From positions 1 through 51,401 of the IMG/VR virus record IMGVR_UViG_3300047444_000650: a stretch of DNA of 51,401 nucleotides; one strand, given 5' to 3'. Origin of the DNA: a virus. The notes beneath the pieces are model-generated. The model searched no databases, had not been told where the DNA came from, and saw nothing but the letters and a program-made list of their open reading frames with translations. Of the stretch, positions 15,180 through 23,023 are shown piece by piece. The position numbers and the translations under genes are program-made. Numbering within the stretch: the stretch's first letter is position 1; each line of letters starts with the position of its first letter.

Positions 15180-16283
15180 GTGGCGGAAAACGACACCAAC
15201 ACCAGCACGACCGACACCCAGACGGACGACGCGTTCGCGGACTCGTCCCCCGCGCCTGGAACCACGACCGACACGCAGCCCTCGTCAGGCACCCAGACCA
15301 GCGACACGAAAGACGCGCCCTCGTCAGGCGACACCCCACTGTCTGATCGCGAGGGATTGCTTGAAGCAGTCCGCGCGGTGGTCAATGTCAAGGAAACGCC
15401 CGCGCTCTCCGAGAGCACCGCGACACAAGGACAGGACACGGACACGGCTGGGACCACCCCGGGAGCGACCGGGGATCCAAAACCGGATGCACACCAAACC
15501 TTACCAGTCGCTGATCCGACGCCGGATGAACTCAAAAAGTTACGCCCTGAGACCCGCCGCCGGTTCGAGCAACTGTTATCCCAACGTGACGAAGCCCGTA
15601 CCACCCTGAGCGCGTTGCAGCCTGAGATAGACCAGCACCGCCAGCTACAGGGCTACCTGAAACAGCACCAACTCGCCCCCGACGACGTGAACATGCTCCT
15701 GGGGGTGGGGGCGGCGCTACGGCGCGGCGATTACCAGGCGTTCCTGAACGGCGTCACGCCCTACGTGATGGCGGCCCAGGAGGCCATTGGCCTGCGCCTC
15801 GCGCCGGACATGCAAAAGCAGGTGGACGAAGGGCTTATCACCGAGGAAACCGCGCGTGAGGTCACGCGAACACGTTTTCGGGCCAATCAGTCCGAAGAAC
15901 GGCTTCGCACCGAGACCACCACGCGCGCCCAGGAGGACCAGGGCCGCGCACTGGAAGCGGTCCGGTCAGCGGTATCGACCTGGGAAGAAGGCATCCGGGG
16001 GAGGGATCCCGACTACTCCCTCAAAGCCGTTGCGATCCGGCGTTTCTCACAAGCCCTCCTGCAAGAGCGAGGGGCACCGACGACGCCCCAGCAGGCGGTC
16101 GCGCTTGTCGAGGAAGCCTACCGGGAAGCGACCGAGCAGTTCGCGCGGGCGAGACCGCCCCCGCGACCGACTCGCGCCGTCCCGTCCGGGATCAACGGCA
16201 CCGCCCACGGCGGCGTCCCGGAACCCAGCACCATGAAAGAAGCCGCGATCATGGCGCTGCAAAACATGAGGCGCGCGTCGTGA
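15180..16283 (+). CDS. Scaffolding protein
   Basis: 367 residues from a GTG start with CCAGGA upstream. The first ~115 residues are disordered and rich in Thr, Asp, Ser and Pro. The centre (about 115-290) is highly helical and charged, with coiled-coil character. The C-terminus is a basic, Pro-rich segment with a final helix (STMKEAAIMALQNMRRA), as expected for capsid-binding scaffold tails. It sits directly before the capsid gene, between portal and coat, the canonical place. It guides prohead assembly and is then lost. Confidence 0.8.
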   Translation: MAENDTNTSTTDTQTDDAFADSSPAPGTTTDTQPSSGTQTSDTKDAPSSGDTPLSDREGLLEAVRAVVNVKETPALSESTATQGQDTDTAGTTPGATGDPKPDAHQTLPVADPTPDELKKLRPETRRRFEQLLSQRDEARTTLSALQPEIDQHRQLQGYLKQHQLAPDDVNMLLGVGAALRRGDYQAFLNGVTPYVMAAQEAIGLRLAPDMQKQVDEGLITEETAREVTRTRFRANQSEERLRTETTTRAQEDQGRALEAVRSAVSTWEEGIRGRDPDYSLKAVAIRRFSQALLQERGAPTTPQQAVALVEEAYREATEQFARARPPPRPTRAVPSGINGTAHGGVPEPSTMKEAAIMALQNMRRAS

Positions 16284-16302
16284 TCCACGGGATCACAAGG
16301 AC

Positions 16303-17385
16303 ATGGCTTTCACAGCCGGCGAACTCGCGAACATAGCCAACGCAGCACTGGACTTTTACTACAACAAGGGAGACACCTTCAAACAGTCGATCCAGGCCAA
16401 GCCGCTCCTGAAGTGGGCCGAGGCGTCAGCCAAATCGTTCCCAGGTGGCAAGGGTAATATCTCCCTGGCCGTGAAAGGCGATTACGGCGCGGGCGGCACC
16501 AACGATCATGTCGTGGGCTACACCCATAACGACACGGTGAACTTCTACACGCCCGCCAACATCAAGCGGGCCAACTATCCGTGGCGTGAACACCATATCG
16601 GTTTGACATTGACCCACACCGAACTGAAGATCGACGGTATTTCGATCACGGATGACGCCGGCAACGGTTCGGACATGAGCAATCATTCCGACCGCGAAGT
16701 GACTGTCCTGGTGAACCTGCTCCAGGACAAGCTGGAGGACTTCGGTGAACAGTACGCCCGCAACATGAACGGACTTCTGTGGGCCGATGGCACCGCCGAC
16801 CCCAAAGCCTTGGCCGGGATGCAGTCGATCATCCTGGACAGCCCGGCGGTGGGCACCACGGGCGGCCTTGCCAGGACCAACACCTGGTGGCGCAACCGCG
16901 CGGCCACGGCGGCGTTCGGCGCCGCCGGAGGACGCGGTCCCGTGACGTCCAGCCCGACCAACGGCGGCGCGTTGATCGAGTTCCTGCAACAGGAGTACCG
17001 CCAGTTGATCCGGTATGGCGGCAAGCCCAGCAAGGCCCTGGCCGGGAGCGACTTCATTTCGGCCATGGAAATCGAGTTCCGCGCCAACGGTAACTACTCG
17101 ATGACCGGTTTCACGGGCACGCAGGATGGCTCCATGGGGCAACTGAAACTCCCCGGCGGGACCACCATCGAGTACGACCCGACCTTGGACGACCTGGGCA
17201 AGAACAAGCGCCTGTACTGGTGGGACCCGAGGCACATCTACCTGATGAAGATGGACGGCGAGTGGGATCACAGGTTCACCCCCGCGCGGCCTTATAACAC
17301 CTTCGTCATGTATAAATCGCTCACCCACACGGGACAGATGTGTGCCCAGCAACTGAACGCGTCGGGCGTTTACGACATCGCCTGA
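16303..17385 (+). CDS. Major capsid protein (HK97-fold, probable)
   Basis: 360 residues, 19 bases after the scaffold. The N-terminal helix is MAFTAGELANIANAALDFYY. A loop rich in Gly and polar residues is followed by beta strands, and the C-terminal part (YDPTLDDLGKNKRLYWWDP ... WDHRFTPARPYNTFVMYKSL) looks like the P-domain/A-domain strands of coat proteins in podophages. Position after scaffold and before adaptor genes supports the call. No decoration-protein gene is adjacent. A hairpin follows the stop. Confidence 0.8.
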   Translation: MAFTAGELANIANAALDFYYNKGDTFKQSIQAKPLLKWAEASAKSFPGGKGNISLAVKGDYGAGGTNDHVVGYTHNDTVNFYTPANIKRANYPWREHHIGLTLTHTELKIDGISITDDAGNGSDMSNHSDREVTVLVNLLQDKLEDFGEQYARNMNGLLWADGTADPKALAGMQSIILDSPAVGTTGGLARTNTWWRNRAATAAFGAAGGRGPVTSSPTNGGALIEFLQQEYRQLIRYGGKPSKALAGSDFISAMEIEFRANGNYSMTGFTGTQDGSMGQLKLPGGTTIEYDPTLDDLGKNKRLYWWDPRHIYLMKMDGEWDHRFTPARPYNTFVMYKSLTHTGQMCAQQLNASGVYDIA

Positions 17386-17402
17386 AGTCTTGCCTTTCGA
17401 CC

Positions 17403-17426
17403 GGGCGGGACAAGCGTGTCCCGTCC
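17403..17426 (+). terminator. Intercistronic hairpin after the capsid gene
   Basis: CGGGACA-AGCG-TGTCCCG, extended by three further pairs including one G-U. No T-run follows. It probably dampens read-through or protects the capsid mRNA 3' end, giving more capsid than downstream products. Confidence 0.5.
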
Positions 17427-17454
17427 GGGACCACCCGGGACAGGAGGATGCCCC

Positions 17455-17700
17455 ATGGCGCACGTTTACGAGGACCAGCCTGATGGCCGGCAAAGCCCAG
17501 ATGTTATCTCCACGACCCGGTTCCGGCCTCGATACCGGGCGCTGACGGACGACGAGAAGGCGTTGCACGACAAGATCAAAGCCCACGCCGACGCGATGGA
17601 ACTGCTCTACGCCGAAGTGAAGCCAGGCCGGTATCATTCGCTCGCCATCACATCCCTGGAACAAAGCGTCATGTGGATCGTGAAGGAACTGACATCGTGA
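17455..17700 (+). CDS. Acb2/Tad1 hairpin-domain protein, putative anti-CBASS/anti-Thoeris sponge
   Basis: 81 residues from the ATG at 17455, which follows AGGAGG. After a ~20-residue leader, two helices are predicted: YRALTDDEKALHDKIKAHAD, then a break (KPGRYHS), then LAITSLEQSVMWIVKELT. This YRxL-E-IK ... LExxVMWxVKxLT layout matches the small Acb2/Tad1 hairpin family, often encoded beside phage capsid genes. Published Acb2 proteins bind cyclic nucleotide signals and block CBASS; Tad1-like ones bind Thoeris signals. Tyr27 and Lys42 are 15 residues apart, the same spacing as the ligand-binding Tyr and Lys I recall from Acb2. Family by eye only; activity is inferred. It overlaps the next gene by GTGA. 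Confidence 0.6.
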   Translation: MAHVYEDQPDGRQSPDVISTTRFRPRYRALTDDEKALHDKIKAHADAMELLYAEVKPGRYHSLAITSLEQSVMWIVKELTS

Positions 17701-18380
17701 ACTTTCAGCTTTTGCGCTGCGCCGTGGCGCTGGCCGGCGACCCTGAACAGGTGGTCGTGCGTCATCGGGGCAACCCCATTGTCTTCCCCGAACTGATCGT
17801 CCTCCAGCATCTGCACGGCGAGGAAGCCATCCAGGACGTGCATGTGGTGGGCGAGTGGGACGCCACCCAGGCCGAAGTGCTGGAGCGTCTGAGGTTGATC
17901 TATGGGTCCGACGCCGTGACGGCGGTGTTCCCGGGCGCGAGGCCCAGGTTGCCCATGGCGGACGGGTCGATCCCCATGTGCGTGGAGCCCATTCATGTCC
18001 CGGGACCGACCCGGCCCGACAGCCCCGATCCCATACTTAAACCTTTGGATCAGTTCACCATGGCCAACCCGGCCACGCCGCGCGTGGTGAGCAACTACCA
18101 GGACGACCCGCCGCCCCCCGACCTGACCCTTGACCAGATCGCGGGTCACGAGGCGGACGAACTGGGCGACGATCCGCTGGGGATCGCGGACGTGGTCGCC
18201 GGGCCTAAACCCGAGATGCCCGACGCGGCGAGTTTCCGGGCGCGGGACAATGTGCGGGGCGAGGGCACCAGCGCGCCCAGGACAGCGGACCACCTGCCCG
18301 ATGTGGCCAGCGGTAGTCTGAGACACGAGACCGTGAACGTCCTGGCCGCGCGCACCACCAGGGCGGCCCGCAATGGGTAA
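17697..18380 (+). CDS. Hypothetical structural protein (neck/head completion?)
   Basis: 227 residues from a GTG overlapping the preceding stop (GTGA). Residues 1-95 look folded, with alternating strands and helices (VNFQLLRCAVALAGD ... HVVGEWDATQAEVLERLRLIYG). The rest is Pro/Asp-rich and low complexity. It lies between the capsid-linked gene and the adaptor gene, where podophages often encode an unassigned virion protein. No family recognised. Confidence 0.55.
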   Translation: MNFQLLRCAVALAGDPEQVVVRHRGNPIVFPELIVLQHLHGEEAIQDVHVVGEWDATQAEVLERLRLIYGSDAVTAVFPGARPRLPMADGSIPMCVEPIHVPGPTRPDSPDPILKPLDQFTMANPATPRVVSNYQDDPPPPDLTLDQIAGHEADELGDDPLGIADVVAGPKPEMPDAASFRARDNVRGEGTSAPRTADHLPDVASGSLRHETVNVLAARTTRAARNG

Positions 18381-19116
18381 GCAACTGCGCGACATGCTCA
18401 CCGATCTGCGCGCCGAGATCGGGCACTCGACCAACGTGGCGCACGGCATCAACGACCGGGACACGCTGCTGTACTACCTCAACCGCACGCAGTTGGACCT
18501 TTACCGGGACTATGACTGGCCGCAACTGATCGTGGATCGGGACACCGAAATGGTCCAGGGCCAGCGTTACTATCAATACCCCCAGGATCTTGGTTTCGAG
18601 GACATATCCAAACTCTGGCTCATATCCAACTCAAATATGTGGATCAGCAATGTCACCTACGGCATCGGTCCCCGGGAAATGCGGCTCTACGACAGCGAGG
18701 CCGGCGATCAGTCCTGGCCGCCCCGGCGCTGGATGCACAATGCCGACAGCGGCATGTTCGAAGTCTGGCCCATACCTGACGCCACGACCACCGACCATGA
18801 TGGCCGGCTCAGGATGCGCGGGACCAAGACGGTCAAACCCATGATTAACGACGCCGATCAGGCCACGTTACCGGACCACCTGATCGTCATGTTCTGCGCG
18901 GCTGAGATCCTGGCCCGGGACGACGCCAAGGACGCGCAACTGAAGATGACCAAGGCGAACGAGTTAATGCGCCGGCACCGGGTCCGGCAGTTCTCCCATA
19001 AGCGCGAGCCCTTCGTCATGGGCGGCGGCGGCGGGGACGCGCGGGCGCCCATGGGCGAGTTTGATACCGGCGTGGTGGGCCTGGATTACATCCCGCCAGG
19101 TTATCAAAGCGGCTGA
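18373..19116 (+). CDS. Head-to-tail adaptor / tail tubular protein A-like
   Basis: 247 residues. It begins with a helical segment (LRDMLTDLRAEIGHS ... DRDTLLYYLNRTQLDLYRDYDWP). Then comes a beta-rich centre whose RDTEMVQGQRYYQYP and MFEVWPIP strands are typical of P22 gp4 / T7 gp11-like adaptors, and a C-terminal helix (LPDHLIVMFCAAEILAR). It would form the ring between portal and nozzle. The final ~45 residues are Gly-rich. It overlaps the previous gene by eight bases and is followed at once by the nozzle gene. Confidence 0.78.
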   Translation: MGKQLRDMLTDLRAEIGHSTNVAHGINDRDTLLYYLNRTQLDLYRDYDWPQLIVDRDTEMVQGQRYYQYPQDLGFEDISKLWLISNSNMWISNVTYGIGPREMRLYDSEAGDQSWPPRRWMHNADSGMFEVWPIPDATTTDHDGRLRMRGTKTVKPMINDADQATLPDHLIVMFCAAEILARDDAKDAQLKMTKANELMRRHRVRQFSHKREPFVMGGGGGDARAPMGEFDTGVVGLDYIPPGYQSG

Positions 19117-19117
19117 T

Positions 19118-20530
19118 GTGGGCAAAGTCTTTTCCATCACCGACTTCAAGGAGGGGCTGGACGTCCGCAAGTCGGCGCTGACGGCCCCAGGTGGATCGTT
19201 ACGTATCCTGGACAACGCGTGGCTGACCCAGGGCGGTGAGATCGAGAAGCGTCCGGCGTTTGTCCCCGTGGCGACCTTGCCCGCCAACACGGGGATGATC
19301 TTCGGGCAAGGTGGCTCGTTGCACGTCTTCGGGGTGGGCCTGGGCGTGATTGATCCCGGGGTGGCGCCGCACCCCGTCGTGGGACACGATCTGGCGGCGC
19401 CACCCGGCGGGGCGCCCGTGAAGATCGAAGACGTCGAAGCCTTCGACACGGGATTTTATGTCTCCGGGACAGCGGCGGACGGCAGCAAGGTCATCTGGTG
19501 GAACGGCGTCATCGTGTATGAAGTGGGGGGCACCCAAAGCACGGGCACCTACAGCCGCACCTACAAAACCAAGATGTACAGGACGGACGGCAAGTATTTA
19601 CGCTTCTCGGGGGTCAACGATCCGAGCCAGAACGATCCATCGAACGTGGCCTCGCCCGGCGCCGGTTTCATCAACGTGGCGACCAACGACCCCGACGGCG
19701 AGAACGTGGTCTCGATGGAGGTCTTCTACGATAAGATGGCGGTGTTCGCTCGGCTGATGACCCAGCTTTGGTCCCTGGACCCGGACCCGACCAAGGACCA
19801 GTTGGGCCAGGTGCTTCGTATTGGCACCGTGGCGCCGCGAAGTGTTCTTCAGTTCGGGACCGGCGATATTTTGTTCCTCTCCGACTCGGGCGTGCGGAGC
19901 CTCAAATCCCAGACCGTTACCCTCACGGCGGGCGTGTCCGACGTGGGTTCGTCCATCGACCCGCTGATGACCACGGCGATCCGGCTCAACCCCGCCGCCG
20001 CCGACGAGGCCCAGGCGGTGGTGCAGCCCATCGCCGGGCGTTACTGGCTGGCGCTGGATGACAAGGTTTATGTGCTGTCCTTCTTTCCGGCGGGCAAGAT
20101 CACGGCATGGTCCCAGTTCACGCCGGGCTTCGTGGTCCAGGAGTGGGCCACCGTCACCAACCGGATTTATACCAGGGGACCGGACCAGACCCTCTATCTG
20201 TTCGGCGGCGTGGACAACACGGGGTATGACAGTTGCCGCGTTACCGTGCGGACGCCGCACATGGAAATGGAAGGCCCCACCACCAGGAAATACATCCAGA
20301 GCGTGGATCTGATGTGCCAGGGCCAGTGGAACGTCAGCATGGGAATGTTGCCAAACAATACCGACGCGTTTGAACCGGTGGCCACGGTCCAGGACAATAC
20401 GTTTGGTTTACAATCCATCCCCTTCGCCGGCTACGGGACGCACGTGGGCCTGGAACTGATCCACGAGGCGCCGGGACCGGCCCTCCTGGCTTCGATCCAC
20501 CTGAACATGCGGGAAGGATCGGTCAAGTGA
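19118..20530 (+). CDS. Tail nozzle / tail tubular protein B-like
   Basis: 470 residues from a GTG at 19118, one base after the adaptor stop; the frame is open further upstream inside the adaptor gene. The protein is almost all beta strand with repeated blade-like units (FSITDFKEGLDVRKSAL, LHVFGVGLGVIDPG, YWLALDDKVYVLSFFP, LYLFGGVDNTGYD), as expected of the beta-propeller-containing nozzles of T7 gp12 or P22 gp10. The opening DFKEGLDVRKSAL followed by LRILDNAWLTQGGEIEKRP is typical of such proteins. It overlaps the next gene by four bases. Confidence 0.78.
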   Translation: MGKVFSITDFKEGLDVRKSALTAPGGSLRILDNAWLTQGGEIEKRPAFVPVATLPANTGMIFGQGGSLHVFGVGLGVIDPGVAPHPVVGHDLAAPPGGAPVKIEDVEAFDTGFYVSGTAADGSKVIWWNGVIVYEVGGTQSTGTYSRTYKTKMYRTDGKYLRFSGVNDPSQNDPSNVASPGAGFINVATNDPDGENVVSMEVFYDKMAVFARLMTQLWSLDPDPTKDQLGQVLRIGTVAPRSVLQFGTGDILFLSDSGVRSLKSQTVTLTAGVSDVGSSIDPLMTTAIRLNPAAADEAQAVVQPIAGRYWLALDDKVYVLSFFPAGKITAWSQFTPGFVVQEWATVTNRIYTRGPDQTLYLFGGVDNTGYDSCRVTVRTPHMEMEGPTTRKYIQSVDLMCQGQWNVSMGMLPNNTDAFEPVATVQDNTFGLQSIPFAGYGTHVGLELIHEAPGPALLASIHLNMREGSVK

Positions 20531-21246
20531 TCCAGGACCGGGTCACGCGCGAGCCCGTCACGCGCGCGGCGGTGGATCATATCATCGCCAACCTGCGCGA
20601 GCATGACGCCCGGGAAATCTACGCGCAACGCTGGGACGACAACCCCGTGACCCTGGCTGACTACGTCATGGTACTGGCGTGCAACGATCTGTGGCGGGTG
20701 TTCCTGGCCGATGGCGAGCCCGCCGCGATGATCGGCGCCACCTTGATCCGCCCCGGTGTGTGTGTGCTTTGCGGTTGCGGGACCAACCGCTGGGGCCGCG
20801 TCATAAGACCGCTGACGCGCTACGTGCTGGACGTGATGATGCCCGCCGTGCTGCGCGCGGGCGTGCATCGCGCCGAGTGCCAGGTGATGGCGTCGAACAC
20901 CCAGAACCTGCGCTGGATCCTGAGTCTGGGCGGCGAGATCGAGGGGACGCTACGCGGCTACGGGCGCGGCGGTGAGGATTTTCTGGCCCTGGGGTGGAGA
21001 CGAGACAATGTGCATGAGTCATGGCGGCGGCACGCCGCCGCATCCGGCGATAGAGCCCGGGATACCGGGGCAATACTTGAACCGGGGTGCGACCACGGTG
21101 GCCCAGGCCCAGATGATGGCGCAGCAGGACGCGTCCGACCAGCAACTGGCTCAGCAGAAACAACTGTCCGACCAGCAACTGGTGTTCAATCAGCAGCAGG
21201 TCACGGACCAGAAGGCCCAGCAGGACGCGCTCCAGGCCCAGGCTGA
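20527..21246 (+). CDS. GNAT-like internal virion protein (T7 gp13/DUF2833-like) with overprinted tail
   Basis: 239 residues from a GTG coupled to the nozzle gene. Residues 1-165 resemble the GNAT-like DUF2833 family (T7 gp13): a central beta hairpin with CGCGTNRWGRVIRPLTRYV, a helix (VMMPAVLRAGVHRAECQVMA), NTQNLRWILSLGGEIEG, and GRGGEDFLALGWRRD. In T7 this protein is ejected early. After about residue 165 the composition changes to Gly/Pro/Ala/Arg and the frame runs 239 bases over the next gene. That tail is probably overprinted or not translated, so the true end or a frameshift should be considered. Catalytic residues are not evident. Confidence 0.65.
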   Translation: MIQDRVTREPVTRAAVDHIIANLREHDAREIYAQRWDDNPVTLADYVMVLACNDLWRVFLADGEPAAMIGATLIRPGVCVLCGCGTNRWGRVIRPLTRYVLDVMMPAVLRAGVHRAECQVMASNTQNLRWILSLGGEIEGTLRGYGRGGEDFLALGWRRDNVHESWRRHAAASGDRARDTGAILEPGCDHGGPGPDDGAAGRVRPATGSAETTVRPATGVQSAAGHGPEGPAGRAPGPG

Positions 21247-21913
21247 CGCCCAGGCGAAGCGCCAGTCCGACTACGACACGGGCCGCGCCGGTTTGCTCGC
21301 CACCGGCACCCAGAGCATCAACGACGCATTCGCGAAGTTCAGCCCCGATTACTTCAATCAATACACCAACGACTATATGACCAAGGCCACCGACGACATC
21401 ACCCGGCAGCGTGACCTGGCCAGCAAGCAGTTGTTATTTGGTTTGGCCCGGCAAGGGCTGGGTTCGTCCCAGGCCGGCGTGGATCAACAGGGCCTGTTGG
21501 AGGAAGACACGGGCCGGGCCAAGGCGGTGCAGTCGCAAAACGCGCTGGACGCGACCAACACGCTCAAATCCCAGGTCGCCGGGACCAAGCAGAACCTCCT
21601 GGGACAGGTCACGGCGGCTGAGTCGGTGTCCCCGCCCATCGCTGGGGTGAACGACCAGGCCATCGGTTCCGCGCTGGATACCACTCGCCAGGCGATCTCG
21701 GGTGTCACCAACAGCGCGGGTGACACCATCGCCTCGCTGGGCGGTGTGCCCACGGTCTCGCCTTTGCTGAACATCTTTACCAACGTCCTGGGCAGCACCG
21801 GGAGTTTCGTGTCAGGCCAGAACGCGCTGGGCGTGACAAACGCGTTCCAGAACACGAAGAACGCCGGCCTGGGCGGGACCGATCCCGGCGGCGGCAGCAC
21901 GGCGGTCAGATAG
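21008..21913 (+). CDS. Internal virion protein, Gln-rich coiled coil
   Basis: 301 residues from the ATG at 21008, with GGAG eight bases upstream. After a short Gly/Pro leader, residues ~30-95 are an extreme Gln/Asp/Ala coiled coil (AQQKQLSDQQLVFNQQQ). More Ala/Gln helices follow, and the C-terminus is Gly/Thr/Asn-rich. Such helical, Gln-rich proteins after the nozzle gene are typical of ejected inner-core proteins in podophages. It starts inside the GNAT-like ORF. Confidence 0.6.
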   Translation: MCMSHGGGTPPHPAIEPGIPGQYLNRGATTVAQAQMMAQQDASDQQLAQQKQLSDQQLVFNQQQVTDQKAQQDALQAQADAQAKRQSDYDTGRAGLLATGTQSINDAFAKFSPDYFNQYTNDYMTKATDDITRQRDLASKQLLFGLARQGLGSSQAGVDQQGLLEEDTGRAKAVQSQNALDATNTLKSQVAGTKQNLLGQVTAAESVSPPIAGVNDQAIGSALDTTRQAISGVTNSAGDTIASLGGVPTVSPLLNIFTNVLGSTGSFVSGQNALGVTNAFQNTKNAGLGGTDPGGGSTAVR

Positions 21914-21925
21914 GGAGCCACGCGC

Positions 21926-23020
21926 ATGTGTACTGGTGCTGAAATTCTCCCCGCCCTGGCCGCCGCCGCGCCCTACATCGCCGCGACGTCGGCGGCGGTG
22001 GGCACGGGGGCGACGCTCTATGGCGCCCAGCAATCATCCCAGGCGCAGAGCCGCGCCGCGCAAGCGGTCCGGGACCAGAACCTCGCCACGTCCCAGGCGC
22101 AGAACGAAGCCTTCAACCAGCGTATGCAGGCGACCCGGGACCAGTCCGACGCGCAGTTCGCCACGGGCCAGAAGGAAATCCAGGACCGGACCACGGCGGC
22201 GATGGCGACCCGTTCGGCCCAGATGTCGGCCTTGGACCGGCAGAACCAGACCGTCACGGCGGAAAACCAGAGCGCGGAACAATTACGCACGGCGGCGGAC
22301 CAGCGCGCCCAGGAACTGCTCACCCAGACATCGGGACCCACACTCGATCAGTCCCAGCAAGGCGCCCAGGACCGGGCGGCGGCGTTGCTGGCCTCGTCCC
22401 AGGCGCCTGGTCCCACCGGTCCCGTGGCCACCGACCCGTCAGGGTCAGGCGCGTCCACGTCCACCAACGACCCCGTGATGAAGACAGCCATCGCCCGGCG
22501 TATGGGCATCGCGGCGGCGAACATCCGGCAATATGGCGGCGACATCGCGAAAGTCGCCTCTTACGGCGAGCCCCTGAGTGATGTGAACCTCGCCATCAAG
22601 GGCAACCAGACGAACATCATGCCCACCCAGGAAGCGGCGAAACTCCTGGCCAGCGGCTCGCAAATCCGCTTGCTCCCGTCCCAGGTCGCCTACACCAACG
22701 CCACGGATTATGGCGGCGCGGTGGACCAGTCCATCCAGCAGCGCGCCGCCGGGGAAAACACCTTCGCCGGCCTGAAGTTCAGCAACACGACCGGCGGCGC
22801 CAACCTGGGGCAATCCGACGCCGACACCCGCGCCGCCAACATCGCCGCCCAGGCCAAGGCCGACTCGGCATGGCAGTCCCAGGTCGCCGGGCTGTTCTCG
22901 GGGATCGGCAATCTGGGCCTCTACGGCGCCGGGCGCTACGGCCCGGCGATCCTGCCCGGCGCGGACGGCAAGTTACCGTCCACCATAGACACCAGCGGCT
23001 TCAAGATAGGGGCACCCTGA
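21926..23020 (+). CDS. Internal virion protein with N-terminal hydrophobic segment
   Basis: 364 residues. The first ~35 (EILPALAAAAPYIAATSAAV...) are hydrophobic and could insert in membranes during ejection. Residues ~40-140 are an Ala/Gln/Arg coiled coil. A conserved-looking block, NIRQYGGDIAKVASYGEPLS, near residue 190 recalls a family of phage structural proteins downstream of GNAT-like genes. The C-terminal ~100 residues are Gly/Ala-rich. Likely part of the inner-core or ejection apparatus; not assigned to a named family with confidence. Confidence 0.6.
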   Translation: MCTGAEILPALAAAAPYIAATSAAVGTGATLYGAQQSSQAQSRAAQAVRDQNLATSQAQNEAFNQRMQATRDQSDAQFATGQKEIQDRTTAAMATRSAQMSALDRQNQTVTAENQSAEQLRTAADQRAQELLTQTSGPTLDQSQQGAQDRAAALLASSQAPGPTGPVATDPSGSGASTSTNDPVMKTAIARRMGIAAANIRQYGGDIAKVASYGEPLSDVNLAIKGNQTNIMPTQEAAKLLASGSQIRLLPSQVAYTNATDYGGAVDQSIQQRAAGENTFAGLKFSNTTGGANLGQSDADTRAANIAAQAKADSAWQSQVAGLFSGIGNLGLYGAGRYGPAILPGADGKLPSTIDTSGFKIGAP

Positions 23021-23023
23021 ACC

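Noticed and set aside
15180-15609. Overlapping ORF starting at 14992
   Set aside because: Within the scaffold gene it gives only basic low-complexity sequence; at most its first codons form a leader peptide.
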